Shown here: in pieces, positions 31,117-41,953 of the stretch
How the letters are laid out: every line of letters begins with the position of its first letter
How positions within the stretch are numbered: the first letter of the stretch is position 1
Source of the DNA: Methylomonas rosea
Lineage (GTDB): Bacteria > Pseudomonadota > Gammaproteobacteria > Methylococcales > Methylomonadaceae
Direction: 5' to 3'
Length of the DNA: 64,000 nucleotides
Assembly: GCF_024505055.1 (NCBI RefSeq)
Contig: NZ_JANIBL010000010.1
Span: forward strand, 28,290 to 92,289
The notes under the pieces: model-generated
Databases searched by the model: none
The model's input: only the letters and a program-made list of their open reading frames with translations
Told to the model about the DNA's origin: nothing
Translations under genes and position numbers: made by a program

Positions 31117-31860
31117 TCAACCGTGTAAACGCGACTCCCGCATTACCCGCTTCATATCCCTAACCGCGTTTTCCAAGCCGGAAAACAAAGCCTGCGCAAT
31201 CAGGGAATGACCTATATTTAATTCGACAATCTGCTCGATCCGACAAATCGCCTCGACATTGGCGATATTCAATCCGTGGCCGGCATTGACTTGCAATCCT
31301 GCCTGGTGCGCATAAGCCGCAGCCGTGCGGATTCTTTGCAATTCTTCCTCTCTCTCAACCTTGCCCACGGCGTCCGCATAGCGGCCGGTATGTAACTCCA
31401 CCACCGGCGCACCAGCCTCAACCGCCGCGTCGATTTGCCGGCAGTCCGGATCGATAAATAAGGATACTTCTATATTGGCATCCGCCAATCGCCGGCAGGC
31501 AGAACGCATTTTACCGGCGGCGCCCGCCACATCCAGACCGCCCTCGGTGGTCAATTCCTCACGGCGTTCCGGTACTAAACAACAAGCTTGCGGCTCGACC
31601 TTAACCGCCAACGCCAACATAGCATCGGTCACGGCCATTTCCAGATTCAGCCGGGTATGCAACATATCCTTTAGCAAATAAATATCTCTGTCCTGAATAT
31701 GCCGTCTGTCTTCGCGCAAATGTGCGGTAATGCCGTCGGCACCGGCTTGCTCGGCGACCAGCGCAGCCTGCACCGGCTCGGGATAACGAGTACCTCTAGC
31801 CTGACGTAAGGTCGCAACATGGTCGATGTTGACGCCCAATAAGATGATTTGTTTTTCCAT
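31117..31860 (-). CDS. pdxJ: Pyridoxine 5'-phosphate synthase PdxJ
   Basis: A 247-residue TIM-barrel enzyme making pyridoxine 5'-phosphate from 1-deoxyxylulose 5-phosphate and 3-amino-2-oxopropyl phosphate. Typical motifs: [49 protein letters not shown] and VNAGHGLN. The start at ATG 31860 gives the standard N-terminus; a longer in-frame extension has no family support. It follows recO, as in E. coli. Confidence 0.96.
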   Translation of the reverse strand: MEKQIILLGVNIDHVATLRQARGTRYPEPVQAALVAEQAGADGITAHLREDRRHIQDRDIYLLKDMLHTRLNLEMAVTDAMLALAVKVEPQACCLVPERREELTTEGGLDVAGAAGKMRSACRRLADANIEVSLFIDPDCRQIDAAVEAGAPVVELHTGRYADAVGKVEREEELQRIRTAAAYAHQAGLQVNAGHGLNIANVEAICRIEQIVELNIGHSLIAQALFSGLENAVRDMKRVMRESRLHG

Positions 31861-31933
31861 TGAATATAAGTCCGCAAGCGGATGAGTAAGATGGATGAAA
31901 AACGGTAAACCCGTCCTGAGTTTCGTCTTTCGC

Positions 31934-32635
31934 CTACAAATACTTAATGATTTTTGCCAGTACATCCCGGCTTTTCAGCGGTCTGCCTTGCAAATGTCCA
32001 TCCAGCATTTTTCTGAAGAGTAGTTTGGCTTCAAGCAAAGCGCGGCCTTCCAGCGCCCCTCTTGCGGCCAAGATTGATAAGGTTTCACCGCCGACCAAGC
32101 CTTCGTTATCCGCGACTATGCCGAAATCCGCTAAAAAATTATAGCGTTGCCCTGTCATTATTGGATTACCGTTCGCTTCGGAGTCCATCGCAACGGCGTA
32201 ACCCGCCTCTTGCAATAAATCCAGCTCAAAATAACGCAGAGCCTGCTCGATACGCTCACCAAGCAATAAATCACCCAGGCAACGCTCGTAGCAACTAAAT
32301 ATCTCGGGTTGAGGATCGTATTTGTGCACAAATATCTGCACCAGCTCGTTCACATAAAATCCGCAGTACAAAGCCAAGCGCTCTAAAGGATAGCTGTCGA
32401 CGTATTCCACTTGAGAAAGAACTTTTAATTCAGTTTTATCGACAAAAGACAGCCGCAGCGCACTGAAAGGCAACAACAAGCCGGCGATTTTCGACTTTTC
32501 CTTACGCACACCCTTGGCGATCATGGAAACCACGCCAAAATCCCGGGTAAAAACATCTAACAATACGCTGGTTTCCCGGTATGGCCGATGCTGGAGCACA
32601 AACGCCGGCTGCAAATAAACGGCCGAACCATTCAT
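31934..32635 (-). CDS. recO: DNA repair protein RecO
   Basis: A 233-residue recombination mediator that helps load RecA onto SSB-coated single-stranded DNA with RecR. The N-terminal OB fold ([25 protein letters not shown]...AKGVRK) and helical C-terminal part are typical. No zinc cysteine cluster is evident. It overlaps the era stop by one base (TAATG), implying translational coupling in the rnc-era-recO-pdxJ series. Confidence 0.93.
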   Translation of the reverse strand: MNGSAVYLQPAFVLQHRPYRETSVLLDVFTRDFGVVSMIAKGVRKEKSKIAGLLLPFSALRLSFVDKTELKVLSQVEYVDSYPLERLALYCGFYVNELVQIFVHKYDPQPEIFSCYERCLGDLLLGERIEQALRYFELDLLQEAGYAVAMDSEANGNPIMTGQRYNFLADFGIVADNEGLVGGETLSILAARGALEGRALLEAKLLFRKMLDGHLQGRPLKSRDVLAKIIKYL

Positions 32636-33525
32636 TAATTACCAAAATCGCTAAAACCTAAACTCTGTAAGGCGCGCTCGTTATCCGACCAGCCCTTTTT
32701 CACTTTAACCCATAGTTCCAGATAAACTTTTTGACCGATCAACTTTTCAATATCGACGCGCGCTTCGCTACCGACTTTTTTCAGCATTTCGCCTTGCTTA
32801 CCGATGACGATGCTTTTTTGGCTATCCCGCTCTACCAAAATCGCTGCGTATATTTTGCAAAGTTCCGGAAACTCTTCATAACGTTCAATTTCCACGGTCA
32901 GCGCGTAAGGTAATTCGTCACCCAAACGGCGGGTCAGTTTTTCGCGAATAATTTCGGCGGCAAAAAAGCGCTCCGGCCTGTCGGTGATTTGATCTTCCGG
33001 GTAAATCAGCTCGGATTCAGGCAACAGGGCCATGATGTGCTGCTCCAGGACATCAAGATTGGTATTTTTCAATGCCGAAACCGGCACGATGTGCTGAAAC
33101 GGATATTTTTGCTGAGCCTCGGCGAAGAATTTCAGCACTGCATCCTTATCCTTGATTTTATCGACCTTGTTGATCGCCAAGATAACCGGTAGTCCGGCTC
33201 GCTCGAGTTTCTGGAAAATCTTCTCGTCGTACTCGTGCCAATACAAGCCGTCCAGCAGCCAAATCACCACATCGACTCCCAGCAAGGTGCTGTCCGCAGT
33301 CTTGTTCAGATAACGGTTCAATACCTTTTTTTCGTCGCTGTGCATGCCCGGTGTGTCCATAAAGATGGCCTGCCCGGCGGCTGTCGTCTTGATACCCAGA
33401 ATTCGATGCCGGGTGGTTTGCGGCTTTCTTGAGGTGATACTGAGTTTCTGACCCAGCAAGTGATTCATCAACGTCGATTTGCCCACATTGGGCCTACCGA
33501 TTAAAGCAACATATCCGCAGTTCAT
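32635..33525 (-). CDS. era: GTPase Era
   Basis: A 296-residue essential GTPase for 30S subunit maturation. G1 [10 protein letters not shown]2/G3 with MDTPGMHSD, G4 NKVD and G5 SALK are present. A KH domain at the C-terminus (ILVERDSQKSIVIGKQGEMLKKVG) binds the 3' end of 16S rRNA. It overlaps rnc by 4 nt. Confidence 0.97.
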   Translation of the reverse strand: MNCGYVALIGRPNVGKSTLMNHLLGQKLSITSRKPQTTRHRILGIKTTAAGQAIFMDTPGMHSDEKKVLNRYLNKTADSTLLGVDVVIWLLDGLYWHEYDEKIFQKLERAGLPVILAINKVDKIKDKDAVLKFFAEAQQKYPFQHIVPVSALKNTNLDVLEQHIMALLPESELIYPEDQITDRPERFFAAEIIREKLTRRLGDELPYALTVEIERYEEFPELCKIYAAILVERDSQKSIVIGKQGEMLKKVGSEARVDIEKLIGQKVYLELWVKVKKGWSDNERALQSLGFSDFGN

Positions 33526-34205
33526 TTATCCCTGGATTGTAAAAAATTTAACATATTTTCGGCAGCTGCCTGCTCGGCCTTTTTTCGGGAAATACCGACC
33601 CCGTTACGGGTTTCCGGCGTTAATGCGATAGTGCATTTCACTTCAAAGGTTTGCGCGTGATCCGCGCCGGACATACTGACTAATTCGTAAATCGGCAATG
33701 GCTTACGGCTGGCTTGCATCAATTCCTGCAACCGGGTTTTCGGGTCTTTGGTCCAATCGTCTACTTTCAGCGCGGCCAGCTTGTCATCGAATAATCGTAG
33801 TATCCATTGCTGACAGACATCCACTCCTTGGTCTTTCAGCAAGGCACCCATGATAGCTTCCAATGCATCCGACAGAATCGAGTCTCGACGAAAACCGCCG
33901 CTTTTCAGTTCGCCGGAACCTAGAATCAGATAGTCGCCGATATTATGCTGCCGAGCCACTTCCGCCAGCGAATTTTGGTTGACTAGACTGGCACGTAGTC
34001 GGCTTAAGGCGCCCTCTCCTGCTTCGGGGAACAGTTCGTATAATTTTTGGGCGATTACGAAGCCCAGCACGGAATCGCCCAGATATTCCAGGCGCTCATT
34101 GTTTTTGGCGCCCATGCTGCGATGAGTCAAAGCCATCGCAAATAAGCTGGGATCGTTAAACGTTAAACCCAACTTGCCGGCAAGAATTTCCGGTTTTTTA
34201 ATCAC
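33522..34205 (-). CDS. rnc: Ribonuclease III
   Basis: A 227-residue double-strand-specific endoribonuclease that processes rRNA precursors and structured mRNAs. The catalytic signature ERLEYLGDSVLGFVI lies near residues 38-52; the second acidic cluster is in SDALEAIMGAL; a double-stranded RNA-binding domain is C-terminal (about 155-222). Translation begins at GTG, which overlaps the TGA of the DUF4845 gene (GTGA). Confidence 0.97.
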   Translation of the reverse strand: MIKKPEILAGKLGLTFNDPSLFAMALTHRSMGAKNNERLEYLGDSVLGFVIAQKLYELFPEAGEGALSRLRASLVNQNSLAEVARQHNIGDYLILGSGELKSGGFRRDSILSDALEAIMGALLKDQGVDVCQQWILRLFDDKLAALKVDDWTKDPKTRLQELMQASRKPLPIYELVSMSGADHAQTFEVKCTIALTPETRNGVGISRKKAEQAAAENMLNFLQSRDK

Positions 34206-34579
34206 CTGTTGCCAGCTTCGAATCCCTCGTGGAATTCAACCAACACACTCAAATTACCCATAATGGGTTCCACTCTCTCATAGTCGATATCAACCCGCAC
34301 ATAGCCGGGTTGCGCAACGATTTTGATATTGTCATTGGTCACGTGCTCTACATAATTCATATCAAAGCGTTTTTCCAAGCTACCTTTTATATCAGACTTA
34401 GTTTTAGTCACTATATCGGTGGTGTTTTCCACTGCTTTCAAGGCGTTTACCACCCGGCTATGATTGATGTAAATCGGGGCAATTTTTAGAATCAATAGGG
34501 TAAAGAAACCAATCAGCGCCAAGATAAAGGCAATAGACAGAAAGGTTAAACCGCGTTGTTTTTTTATTGATGACGGCAT
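34202..34579 (-). CDS. DUF4845 protein with prepilin-like N-terminus
   Basis: A 125-residue protein of unknown function. The N-terminus KKQRGLTFLSIAFILALIGFFTL resembles a type IV prepilin leader and helix but lacks the Glu normally at position 5 of the mature form. The rest is soluble and presumably periplasmic. A DUF4845 gene occurs between lepB and rnc in Pseudomonas and relatives, so the position is conserved. It overlaps rnc by 4 nt. Confidence 0.85.
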   Translation of the reverse strand: MPSSIKKQRGLTFLSIAFILALIGFFTLLILKIAPIYINHSRVVNALKAVENTTDIVTKTKSDIKGSLEKRFDMNYVEHVTNDNIKIVAQPGYVRVDIDYERVEPIMGNLSVLVEFHEGFEAGNR

Positions 34580-34675
34580 AACGCTACCCCCGCGAAAAAT
34601 TAGAAATAAACCAGCGACTATCGAAAATCCACCGCAATAAGCATCGTTTTGTCGGATTATCCCGCAGTAAACCGC

Positions 34676-35452
34676 TCAACGCAGTACTGTACCAAGCCGG
34701 TCGAAAGCAATGCCGCTATTTTGCCAGTCCCAATTCATCCAGATAAAAAAGGCTCTACCAACCAGATTGGCTTCAGGTACCGTGCCCCAATAACGACTGT
34801 CGTTGCTGTTATCGCGGTTATCGCCCATGACGAAATATTGGCCCTGCGGGACCACAAATACATCCTCAACAGACGAGGCGCCGCGACTCACCAGGATGGA
34901 ATGTTCAATCCCCAACAAATCCTCTTCCAAACGCTCGGCACCGGTCATATTGCTGCCCTGCCCGACGCCCTGATAGCGCCCCAGCGACACTTGCTTGGCA
35001 GGAACGCCGTTAACGTGAAGCTTTTTGTCAAAGTAAGCGATGCGGTCCCCCGGCAAACCAATCACCCGTTTGATGTAATCGACTTCCGGTTGTTTCGGAA
35101 ACCGAAACACCACGATGTCGCCGCGCTTCGGTTCGCCCACTTCGATAACCTTGGTGTTCAGAACCGGTAAGCGCACCCCGTAACTGAATTTATTCACCAA
35201 AATAAAATCGCCGACCAGCAATGTCGGCATCATCGATCCCGACGGAATCCGGAACGGTTCGAACAGAAATGAGCGCAGCAACAGTACGATCAATACCACC
35301 GGGAAAAACGAGCGGGCATATTCGACCAGTAGCGGCTCGCTTTCGGTAGGATAAGGCAAATTGGCCCGCTTCAAATACAAGCAATACCCGCCCCAGACAA
35401 CACCGGTTACAAAACTGGCTACCACCAGAAAAAATGAAAAATCGTAATCCAT
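34676..35452 (-). CDS. lepB: Signal peptidase I LepB
   Basis: A 258-residue membrane protease that removes signal peptides. Two N-terminal membrane helices (about 5-26 and 48-64) precede the catalytic Ser73 in IPSGSMMPTLLVGDFILVNKF; the general-base Lys is in DYIKRVIGLPGD; box E is MGDNRDNSNDSRYWG. It is 12 nt downstream of lepA, as in E. coli. Confidence 0.97.
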   Translation of the reverse strand: MDYDFSFFLVVASFVTGVVWGGYCLYLKRANLPYPTESEPLLVEYARSFFPVVLIVLLLRSFLFEPFRIPSGSMMPTLLVGDFILVNKFSYGVRLPVLNTKVIEVGEPKRGDIVVFRFPKQPEVDYIKRVIGLPGDRIAYFDKKLHVNGVPAKQVSLGRYQGVGQGSNMTGAERLEEDLLGIEHSILVSRGASSVEDVFVVPQGQYFVMGDNRDNSNDSRYWGTVPEANLVGRAFFIWMNWDWQNSGIAFDRLGTVLR

Positions 35453-35464
35453 AATTGATCGTTA

Positions 35465-37264
35465 TTATTCTTTATTGACCTGCAACACCGCCAGGAAGGC
35501 TTCCTGCGGAATCTCGATACTACCCACCTGCTTCATCCGCTTCTTACCGGCCTTCTGTTTTTCAAGCAGCTTTTTCTTACGGGTAATGTCGCCACCATAA
35601 CACTTGGCTGTGACATTTTTGCGCATGGCTTTTACGGTAGAGCGTGCGATCACCTTAGCGCCTATAGCAGCCTGAATCGCCACTTCGTACATCTGCCGCG
35701 GAATCAGGTCTTTCATCTTTTCCACCAGGTCGCGACCGCGATTCTGGCTCAAATCTCGATGCACAATGATAGACAAGGCATCGACTTTGTCGCCGTTGAT
35801 CAACACATCCAGTTTTACCAGCGGTGCCGGTTCGAAACGCAGAAACTCATAGTCAAATGACGCATAACCACGACTGACCGACTTAAGACGATCAAAGAAA
35901 TCCAAGACCACTTCGCTCATCGGTAACTCATAACTCAGAGACACCTGGCTACCGGCATATTGCATGTTTTTCTGTACGCCACGCTTTTCGATGCATAAAT
36001 TGATCACATTGCCCAAATAGGCTTGCGGCACCAATATATTAGCTAAAATGATCGGCTCACGAATCTCGACAATAGTACCGACATCGGGCAACTTGGCCGG
36101 GTTATCGACCATGACGATTTCGCCGCCATGGGTTTCGACTTCGTAAATGACGGTCGGCGCGGTGGTGATTAAATCGATGTTGTATTCACGCTCCAGCCGC
36201 TCCTGAACGATTTCCATGTGTAGCATGCCCAGGAAGCCGCAACGAAACCCAAAGCCCAAGGCTTGCGAGGTTTCCGGCTCGTAATTCAATGCCGAGTCGT
36301 TAAGACGCAGCTTATCCAAGGCTTCCCGCATCGCGCCAAAATCGTCGGAACTGACCGGATACAAACCGGCGAATACTCTGGGCTGAACTTTCTCGAAGCC
36401 TGGCAAGGCTTCGGTGGCGGGATTGTCTGTCGCGGTAATGGTATCCCCTACCGGCGCGCCGAAAATATCCTTGATGCCCGCAACGATGAAGCCCACTTCG
36501 CCAGTGTGTAACTGCTGCTTCTCCAGCTGTTTTGGTGTGTAGACACCCAGTTTCTCGACCAAAAACGATTTACCGGTAGACATCACGGTAATCTTTTGTT
36601 TCTTGCGAAGATTGCCGTTAACGATACGCACCAGCGAGACCACGCCCAGATAATTGTCGAACCAGGAATCGATGATTAAAGCCTGTAACGGCGCATTTTC
36701 ATCGCCGGCAGGTGGTGGAATCTTTTGAATCAATTGATCCAGCACCGCTTCGACGCCGATGCCGGTCTTGGCACTAATCTTTAAGGCTTCGTCAGCGGGA
36801 ATGCCGATGACATTCTCGATTTCTTCCATCACCCGTTCCGGCTCGGCGGAGGGCAAATCGATCTTGTTCAGCACCGGCACCACTTCCAAACCTTGTTCGA
36901 TGGCGGTGTAGCAATTGGCCACGCTTTGCGCTTCCACGCCTTGCGCGGCATCGACCACCAGTAAGGCACCTTCGCAGGCTGCCAAGGAACGTGAGACTTC
37001 ATAGGAAAAATCCACGTGCCCCGGTGTGTCGATAAAATTCAGTTGATAGGTTACGCCGTCGCTGGCTTTGTAATCCAGGGTGACGCTTTGCGCCTTGATG
37101 GTGATGCCGCGTTCCCGTTCCAGATCCATGGAATCGAGTACTTGCGCCTCCATTTCCCGGTCGCTTAATCCGCCACAAATTTGAATGAATCGGTCTGCCA
37201 ATGTCGATTTCCCGTGATCGATATGGGCAATGATGGAGAAATTTCTGATATTTTTTTGATCCAC
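35465..37264 (-). CDS. lepA: Elongation factor 4 (LepA)
   Basis: A 599-residue translational GTPase that acts on the ribosome during initiation and stress. G1 [15 protein letters not shown]2 RERGITI, G3 [12 protein letters not shown] and G4 NKID are followed by EF-G-like domains and the LepA-specific C-terminal domain ([26 protein letters not shown]). Full length. First gene of the lepA-lepB-DUF4845-rnc-era-recO run. Confidence 0.97.
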   Translation of the reverse strand: MDQKNIRNFSIIAHIDHGKSTLADRFIQICGGLSDREMEAQVLDSMDLERERGITIKAQSVTLDYKASDGVTYQLNFIDTPGHVDFSYEVSRSLAACEGALLVVDAAQGVEAQSVANCYTAIEQGLEVVPVLNKIDLPSAEPERVMEEIENVIGIPADEALKISAKTGIGVEAVLDQLIQKIPPPAGDENAPLQALIIDSWFDNYLGVVSLVRIVNGNLRKKQKITVMSTGKSFLVEKLGVYTPKQLEKQQLHTGEVGFIVAGIKDIFGAPVGDTITATDNPATEALPGFEKVQPRVFAGLYPVSSDDFGAMREALDKLRLNDSALNYEPETSQALGFGFRCGFLGMLHMEIVQERLEREYNIDLITTAPTVIYEVETHGGEIVMVDNPAKLPDVGTIVEIREPIILANILVPQAYLGNVINLCIEKRGVQKNMQYAGSQVSLSYELPMSEVVLDFFDRLKSVSRGYASFDYEFLRFEPAPLVKLDVLINGDKVDALSIIVHRDLSQNRGRDLVEKMKDLIPRQMYEVAIQAAIGAKVIARSTVKAMRKNVTAKCYGGDITRKKKLLEKQKAGKKRMKQVGSIEIPQEAFLAVLQVNKE

Positions 37265-37335
37265 TTAGCTTCTAGTTAATTCGTTAGGTTTACAGAATAA
37301 ATGCGGCAGCTGCCCTGCCCCCGCGAGGTACTGCT

Positions 37336-38073
37336 TTAGGCGGCCTTGGCCAATATTTGTCTAAATTGCGCAACGGTCTCCGCGGTCAACGGTTGCCGCT
37401 GATTGTCCCAGACCACGCCGTCCAACTCATCGGCCAAAACGTCTATGGTTTCCATGAAGTCGTCGAATACCGCCAATGGCGCATCGACTTCGCGCGGCTG
37501 CATGAAAAACACGATGCCGGGACAATAAAAGTCTTGTAGCCCGGTGTCGGGGAAAGTACCGGGATCGACCATGCTGGCGACCGCAAAATCGACCATGCGA
37601 TTGGCATCCACGCGTTCGAATACCCGCACACTACCATAGCGTAAGCCCACACGTTCGAAAGCCTCGAACAGATCTTCGCCGTTAAAGCCCTGATCGGCGC
37701 GCGCCACAATGCTGAACTCGATTAAGGCAGGCAATTCCAAACGCCGCGAATTAGCCAGCGTCGCGGCTTGTTTTTTCTCGACATCCTTACGCGAGGCATC
37801 GGGCGCGGGTTTTGGGCTGGGCTTGATGGCTTGATCGTCTAACAGAGCATCTCCATCAACCAACTCGGTGCCCAACGCAAATACATCCATCTCATCGTCG
37901 TCTTCCTCGACCGAAAACTCGTCAACCACTCGGTCGTCGTAAGAGTCCTCATCGTAATAATCGTCGGGCGTGCGTCTTTCTCGCAACGATTTGACGAAAT
38001 GCCACAACACCATGCCGATCATCACCAGCACGCCGATCAAAATAATCACGACTCTTAACAATTCTTTATCCAT
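37336..38073 (-). CDS. zipA: Cell division protein ZipA
   Basis: A 245-residue inner-membrane anchor for FtsZ. The N-terminal helix is LLRVVIILIGVLVMIGMVLW. A very acidic linker (about 38-75, with EEDDDEMD) replaces the Pro/Gln-rich linker of E. coli. The FtsZ-binding domain occupies about 112-240. Its start codon overlaps the smc stop by one base. ligA, the frequent downstream partner of zipA, does not follow; lepA does. Confidence 0.92.
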   Translation of the reverse strand: MDKELLRVVIILIGVLVMIGMVLWHFVKSLRERRTPDDYYDEDSYDDRVVDEFSVEEDDDEMDVFALGTELVDGDALLDDQAIKPSPKPAPDASRKDVEKKQAATLANSRRLELPALIEFSIVARADQGFNGEDLFEAFERVGLRYGSVRVFERVDANRMVDFAVASMVDPGTFPDTGLQDFYCPGIVFFMQPREVDAPLAVFDDFMETIDVLADELDGVVWDNQRQPLTAETVAQFRQILAKAA

Positions 38074-41000
38074 TAGCTTTCTGCCATGCTCACTGCTTCA
38101 TCAATATCAACCGCCACCATTCTGGATACTCCAGGCTCCTTCATGGTAACACCTGCCAGATGTTTTGCAATTTCCATTGTGACTTTGTTGTGCGAAATAT
38201 ACAAAAACTGTACGGTTGCCGACATGTCTTCCACCATCTGCGAAAAGCGCACGACGTTAGCATCGTCGAGCGGTGCATCCACTTCATCCAGCAAACAGAA
38301 CGGCGCCGGATTCAATTCAAAAATAGAGAAAACCAAGGCGACAGCCGTCAAGGCCTTCTCGCCGCCGGACAGCAGATGAATCGAACTATTCCGTTTGCCG
38401 GGCGGCCGGGCAATGATATTCACGCCGGCTTCCAGCAAATCGTCCTCGGTCAATTCCAAATATGCCTGACCGCCGCCGAACAAACGCGGAAACTTCTCTT
38501 TCAAGCCGGTATTGATCTTGTCAAAAGTCTCTTTAAAGCGCTGGCGACTTTCCTTGTCGATCTTGCTGATCGCCTGATCCAGCGTATTCAAAGCATCGAC
38601 CAAGTCGTCATGCTGCTCGTTTAAAAACTTCATCCGTTCGGACTGAGTTTTAAATTCCTCAATCGCCGTCAGATTAATCGAACCCAGCCGCTCGATTTGA
38701 TCGGTCAGGTCGTCGACGGCATTCTTCCACTTGGCTTCGGTAGCGCCCTCGCTCAGATTAGCCAGTATTGCCTCCGGATCGGCATCGACTTCGGTCAGTT
38801 GCTCGGCAATGGTTTGCTGCCGCACTCGGCTGTCTTGTTGCTCGAAACGCACCTGATCCAAGGCTTCTTTTTGTTTTTCCAAGGACCGTTGGGTTTGTGA
38901 ATACTGTTCGGCCAACTGACTGACCGTCTGCTCGCTGGCTTGCTGAGCCTGGCGTTCGGATTGCAGGTTATCCTCGAATTCGGCTTTTCTCTCCAACAAC
39001 TCTTCCAACTGCATTTTCTCGTCGTCGAGCGGCGCCAAGGCATAGTGCAACTTATTTTCCAGCTCGGCTATACGGTCGGCCGATTGCTGATGTTGCAACT
39101 GCAAACGCTCGATCTGTTTGGCTGTGAGTACTTCAGAGGACTTCAACGATTCGATTTGCGCATGCAGCCTATGCAAATGTCGGCGCGCTTCGTCGACCGA
39201 GGCGTCGGTATTTTGCTGTTGGGCTTGGATCTGCTGATTCAATTGCTCCAATTCGGTTTTCTTGTCGCCCAGATCGCCTAAAGCTTGCTCGGCATCCTGC
39301 TTGATCATCTCCGCTTCGGAGATACTTTCGGCGTTTTCCGCCAGATGCTGGCTGATTTCTTCAATTTCGTGATCGAGTTGCTCCAGGCGACGTTTTTGTT
39401 GTTCAAAGCGCGCCGACTGCGCGCTGTATTCGGCGCTTTTTGCGGAAAACTCGGCACTGAGTAGCTTTTCCTTTTGTTGATAGTGCTCGCGATTGCTCTC
39501 GGCAGCCTTCAACTCCTGTTCGGAATTGGCCAATTGCGCTTCGTCTTCGGCGATAACCATCTGCAACTCGCTTTGCCGTTGCTTCAGTTCGCGTAATTCC
39601 TTTTCCCGATGCAACACCCCGGCCTTACTGTCGCTGCCCCGGCTGATCTTAATCCAGTCCTTACCCAGCCAGGTACCGTCGGCCAATACCACCGACTCGT
39701 GCGCCTGCAAATTCATTTGTCGGGCTTGTTGCATCGTTTCTGCGCAATAGATGCCGCTTAACAGACTGGATAAGTCCCAGCGACTACGCAGCTTGCTAGC
39801 CAAAGCCACCGAGTCGGCACTCGCGCCGGCTGGGCTAGCATGCGTTTCAAACACCACCAAGGATTGTTTGGTCAAATCCTGCAATTCGCCCAATATCGAA
39901 TCGGCGCTATCGACGCAAATCGCTTCCAGGTAACTGCCCAACACCGTTTCCACAGCGGTTTCCCAGCCTTCCTCGGCATCCAGAAACTCGGCCAAGCGCG
40001 GTTGTTGCTCCAAACCTACCTGCTCCAGCCAGACTCCCAGTTCTTTTTTATCCTTGCCCATCGCATGCTGCTGCAACAATTCCAAGGAACTGATCTTGCC
40101 GTTGACCTTTTGCAACTCGGCGCGATTGGCATGCAGACTATCGTGCAACCGTTTAATGGCCGGCCGTAGTTCGGCGATGCGTTGCAGCACGGCTTCCAGT
40201 TGCTGCTGCAAAGCATCGCGTTCGGCTTCGATCAACTCGATGCTGCTATCCAGTGTTTCCAACTCCAATTGCAACTGAGTATCGGCCAGGCCGCCGCGTT
40301 CGCCGTTTAACTTGTCCAGGCGCGTCTGCAACTGGCGGTTTTGATTTTCCAGCTGTACCAGCTTGGTCCGCTGCACTTCGGCTTGTTCGCGATAGCCGGC
40401 GTTCTCGGCCAAAAAGGCTTCCCATTGCTGCTGCCATTGCTGCTTTTGCAGATGCGCATCTTGCTGAATGCCCAGCAAGTCTTCCTCGCGTTCGCGGGCC
40501 ACAATCATGGTTTCTTCTGCTTCCAGCAGGGTTTGGCGAATTTCTTCCAGTTGCTGCCTGTCCTGCTCGCATTCGGATTGCGCCTGCTCGGCTTGCTGTT
40601 TCAAGCGATTGATTTCGACCAGGGTTTCTTCGTGGCTTTTTTGGTTGTGCTTGATGGTCTGTTCCAGTCGACTGACTTCTGCAACCACCGCATAGTATTC
40701 TGCTTGAGTGCTGTCCAGATGTTGCTGCTGAGCTTTCTGTTCGCCGCGTTTCAGCTCCATAGCTTTTTCGGTGTCACGCAGCAACACGAACAAACGATTG
40801 TGCTCGGCGGCGATACTTTGCAGCTTTTCTTCCAGCTTCTGCGCCGAACGCTGAAAACTTTGCCAGCGCATCGCCAGAAGTTCTTGCTTGTATTGGCGTT
40901 CCTGCTTTTTTAGTTCGGTATATTTTTCGGCCTTTTCCGCCTGCTTGGCCAAATTCTTGATCTGCTTTTCGACTTCGTCGCGCAAATCGTTCAGCCGTTC

Positions 41001-41573
41001 CAGATTCTCACGGGTATGGCGCATGCGGGTTTCAGTTTCCGAACGCCTTTCTTTATATTTGGAAACACCGGCCGCTTCTTCGATATGCACACGCAGGTCT
41101 TCGGGCTTGGCTTCTACCATGCGGGAAATCGTGCCCTGCTCGATGATTGCATAGCTGCGCGAACCCAGACCGGTACCCAAAAACAGATCGGTAATATCTT
41201 TGCGCCGGCATTTGGAACCGTTCAGCATGAATAGCGATTGACCGTCGCGGCTGACCTGGCGTTTGATGGAAATGGTAGCGTACTGCGAATATTCGCCGCC
41301 AGCCTTACCTTCACTGTTATCAAACACCAGTTCTACGGAGGCCATACTCACCGGCTTGCGGCCCGACGAACCGTTGAAAATCACGTCGGCCATATTGCCG
41401 CCGCGCAAATGCTTGGCCGAGCTTTCGCCCATCACCCAACGCACCGCGTCGATGATATTGGATTTGCCGCAACCGTTGGGGCCGACAATAGCGGTCAAAT
41501 TGCCGCTAATCGGTATCGTAGTGGGATCGACAAAGGATTTAAAACCCGAAAGTTTGATTTTTTCCAGCTTCAT
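38073..41573 (-). CDS. smc: Chromosome segregation ATPase SMC
   Basis: An 1166-residue SMC, the core of the condensin-like chromosome organiser. Walker A is at 31-38 (GPNGCGKS). Long coiled coils flank a hinge around 510-630 (GVWLEQVG..., AICVDSADS). The signature LSGGEKALTAVALVF and Walker B FCLLDEVDAPLDDAN are C-terminal. The scpA/scpB partners are not in the window. Presence of SMC rather than MukB excludes the enteric group. Confidence 0.97.
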   Translation of the reverse strand: MKLEKIKLSGFKSFVDPTTIPISGNLTAIVGPNGCGKSNIIDAVRWVMGESSAKHLRGGNMADVIFNGSSGRKPVSMASVELVFDNSEGKAGGEYSQYATISIKRQVSRDGQSLFMLNGSKCRRKDITDLFLGTGLGSRSYAIIEQGTISRMVEAKPEDLRVHIEEAAGVSKYKERRSETETRMRHTRENLERLNDLRDEVEKQIKNLAKQAEKAEKYTELKKQERQYKQELLAMRWQSFQRSAQKLEEKLQSIAAEHNRLFVLLRDTEKAMELKRGEQKAQQQHLDSTQAEYYAVVAEVSRLEQTIKHNQKSHEETLVEINRLKQQAEQAQSECEQDRQQLEEIRQTLLEAEETMIVAREREEDLLGIQQDAHLQKQQWQQQWEAFLAENAGYREQAEVQRTKLVQLENQNRQLQTRLDKLNGERGGLADTQLQLELETLDSSIELIEAERDALQQQLEAVLQRIAELRPAIKRLHDSLHANRAELQKVNGKISSLELLQQHAMGKDKKELGVWLEQVGLEQQPRLAEFLDAEEGWETAVETVLGSYLEAICVDSADSILGELQDLTKQSLVVFETHASPAGASADSVALASKLRSRWDLSSLLSGIYCAETMQQARQMNLQAHESVVLADGTWLGKDWIKISRGSDSKAGVLHREKELRELKQRQSELQMVIAEDEAQLANSEQELKAAESNREHYQQKEKLLSAEFSAKSAEYSAQSARFEQQKRRLEQLDHEIEEISQHLAENAESISEAEMIKQDAEQALGDLGDKKTELEQLNQQIQAQQQNTDASVDEARRHLHRLHAQIESLKSSEVLTAKQIERLQLQHQQSADRIAELENKLHYALAPLDDEKMQLEELLERKAEFEDNLQSERQAQQASEQTVSQLAEQYSQTQRSLEKQKEALDQVRFEQQDSRVRQQTIAEQLTEVDADPEAILANLSEGATEAKWKNAVDDLTDQIERLGSINLTAIEEFKTQSERMKFLNEQHDDLVDALNTLDQAISKIDKESRQRFKETFDKINTGLKEKFPRLFGGGQAYLELTEDDLLEAGVNIIARPPGKRNSSIHLLSGGEKALTAVALVFSIFELNPAPFCLLDEVDAPLDDANVVRFSQMVEDMSATVQFLYISHNKVTMEIAKHLAGVTMKEPGVSRMVAVDIDEAVSMAES

Positions 41574-41836
41574 GCCTGGTTAATGACGTTCAAGACCGTT
41601 TACAAAGCCGGCTATTATCTTCGAAATGCCGTTTCGATTCGAATGGAATTTAAATCCGCTTAACACTGCACCTTAAACCGAACGAAGCATTTGGTCTCGA
41701 AAATCAATGTGTAAAAACATTGTTGTTGTCGTCTGATCAACGCGAGTTGTAAGCCTGGCAGCAAACTCCAGCCGCCTTTAACAAAGTAGACCTCAAGTTT
41801 TGTGCATGCAGCGCCGTTGCATACAAACACCACCTC

Positions 41837-41853
41837 TTTACGCCTTTTTTACA
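41837..41853 (+). promoter_or_regulatory. KdpE-box-like site upstream of the kdp remnant
   Basis: TTTACGCCTTTTTTACA matches 14 of 17 positions of the E. coli kdpFABC KdpE site as I recall it (TTTATACTTTTTTTACA). It lies about 115 bp upstream of the KdpD remnant and the intact kdpE. A TAAAAT at 41864-41869 could serve as -10. The 368-bp stretch 41574-41941, apart from this, shows no gene. Confidence 0.5.
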
Positions 41854-41953
41854 CAGCTAAAAATAAAATCCGCAGGTCGCCCAAAGTCGCCGGCAATCAA
41901 GCAATTTTGGGCATCTTCAACTATCTCGTTAACCGGAGAATGCATGCTGCGGG

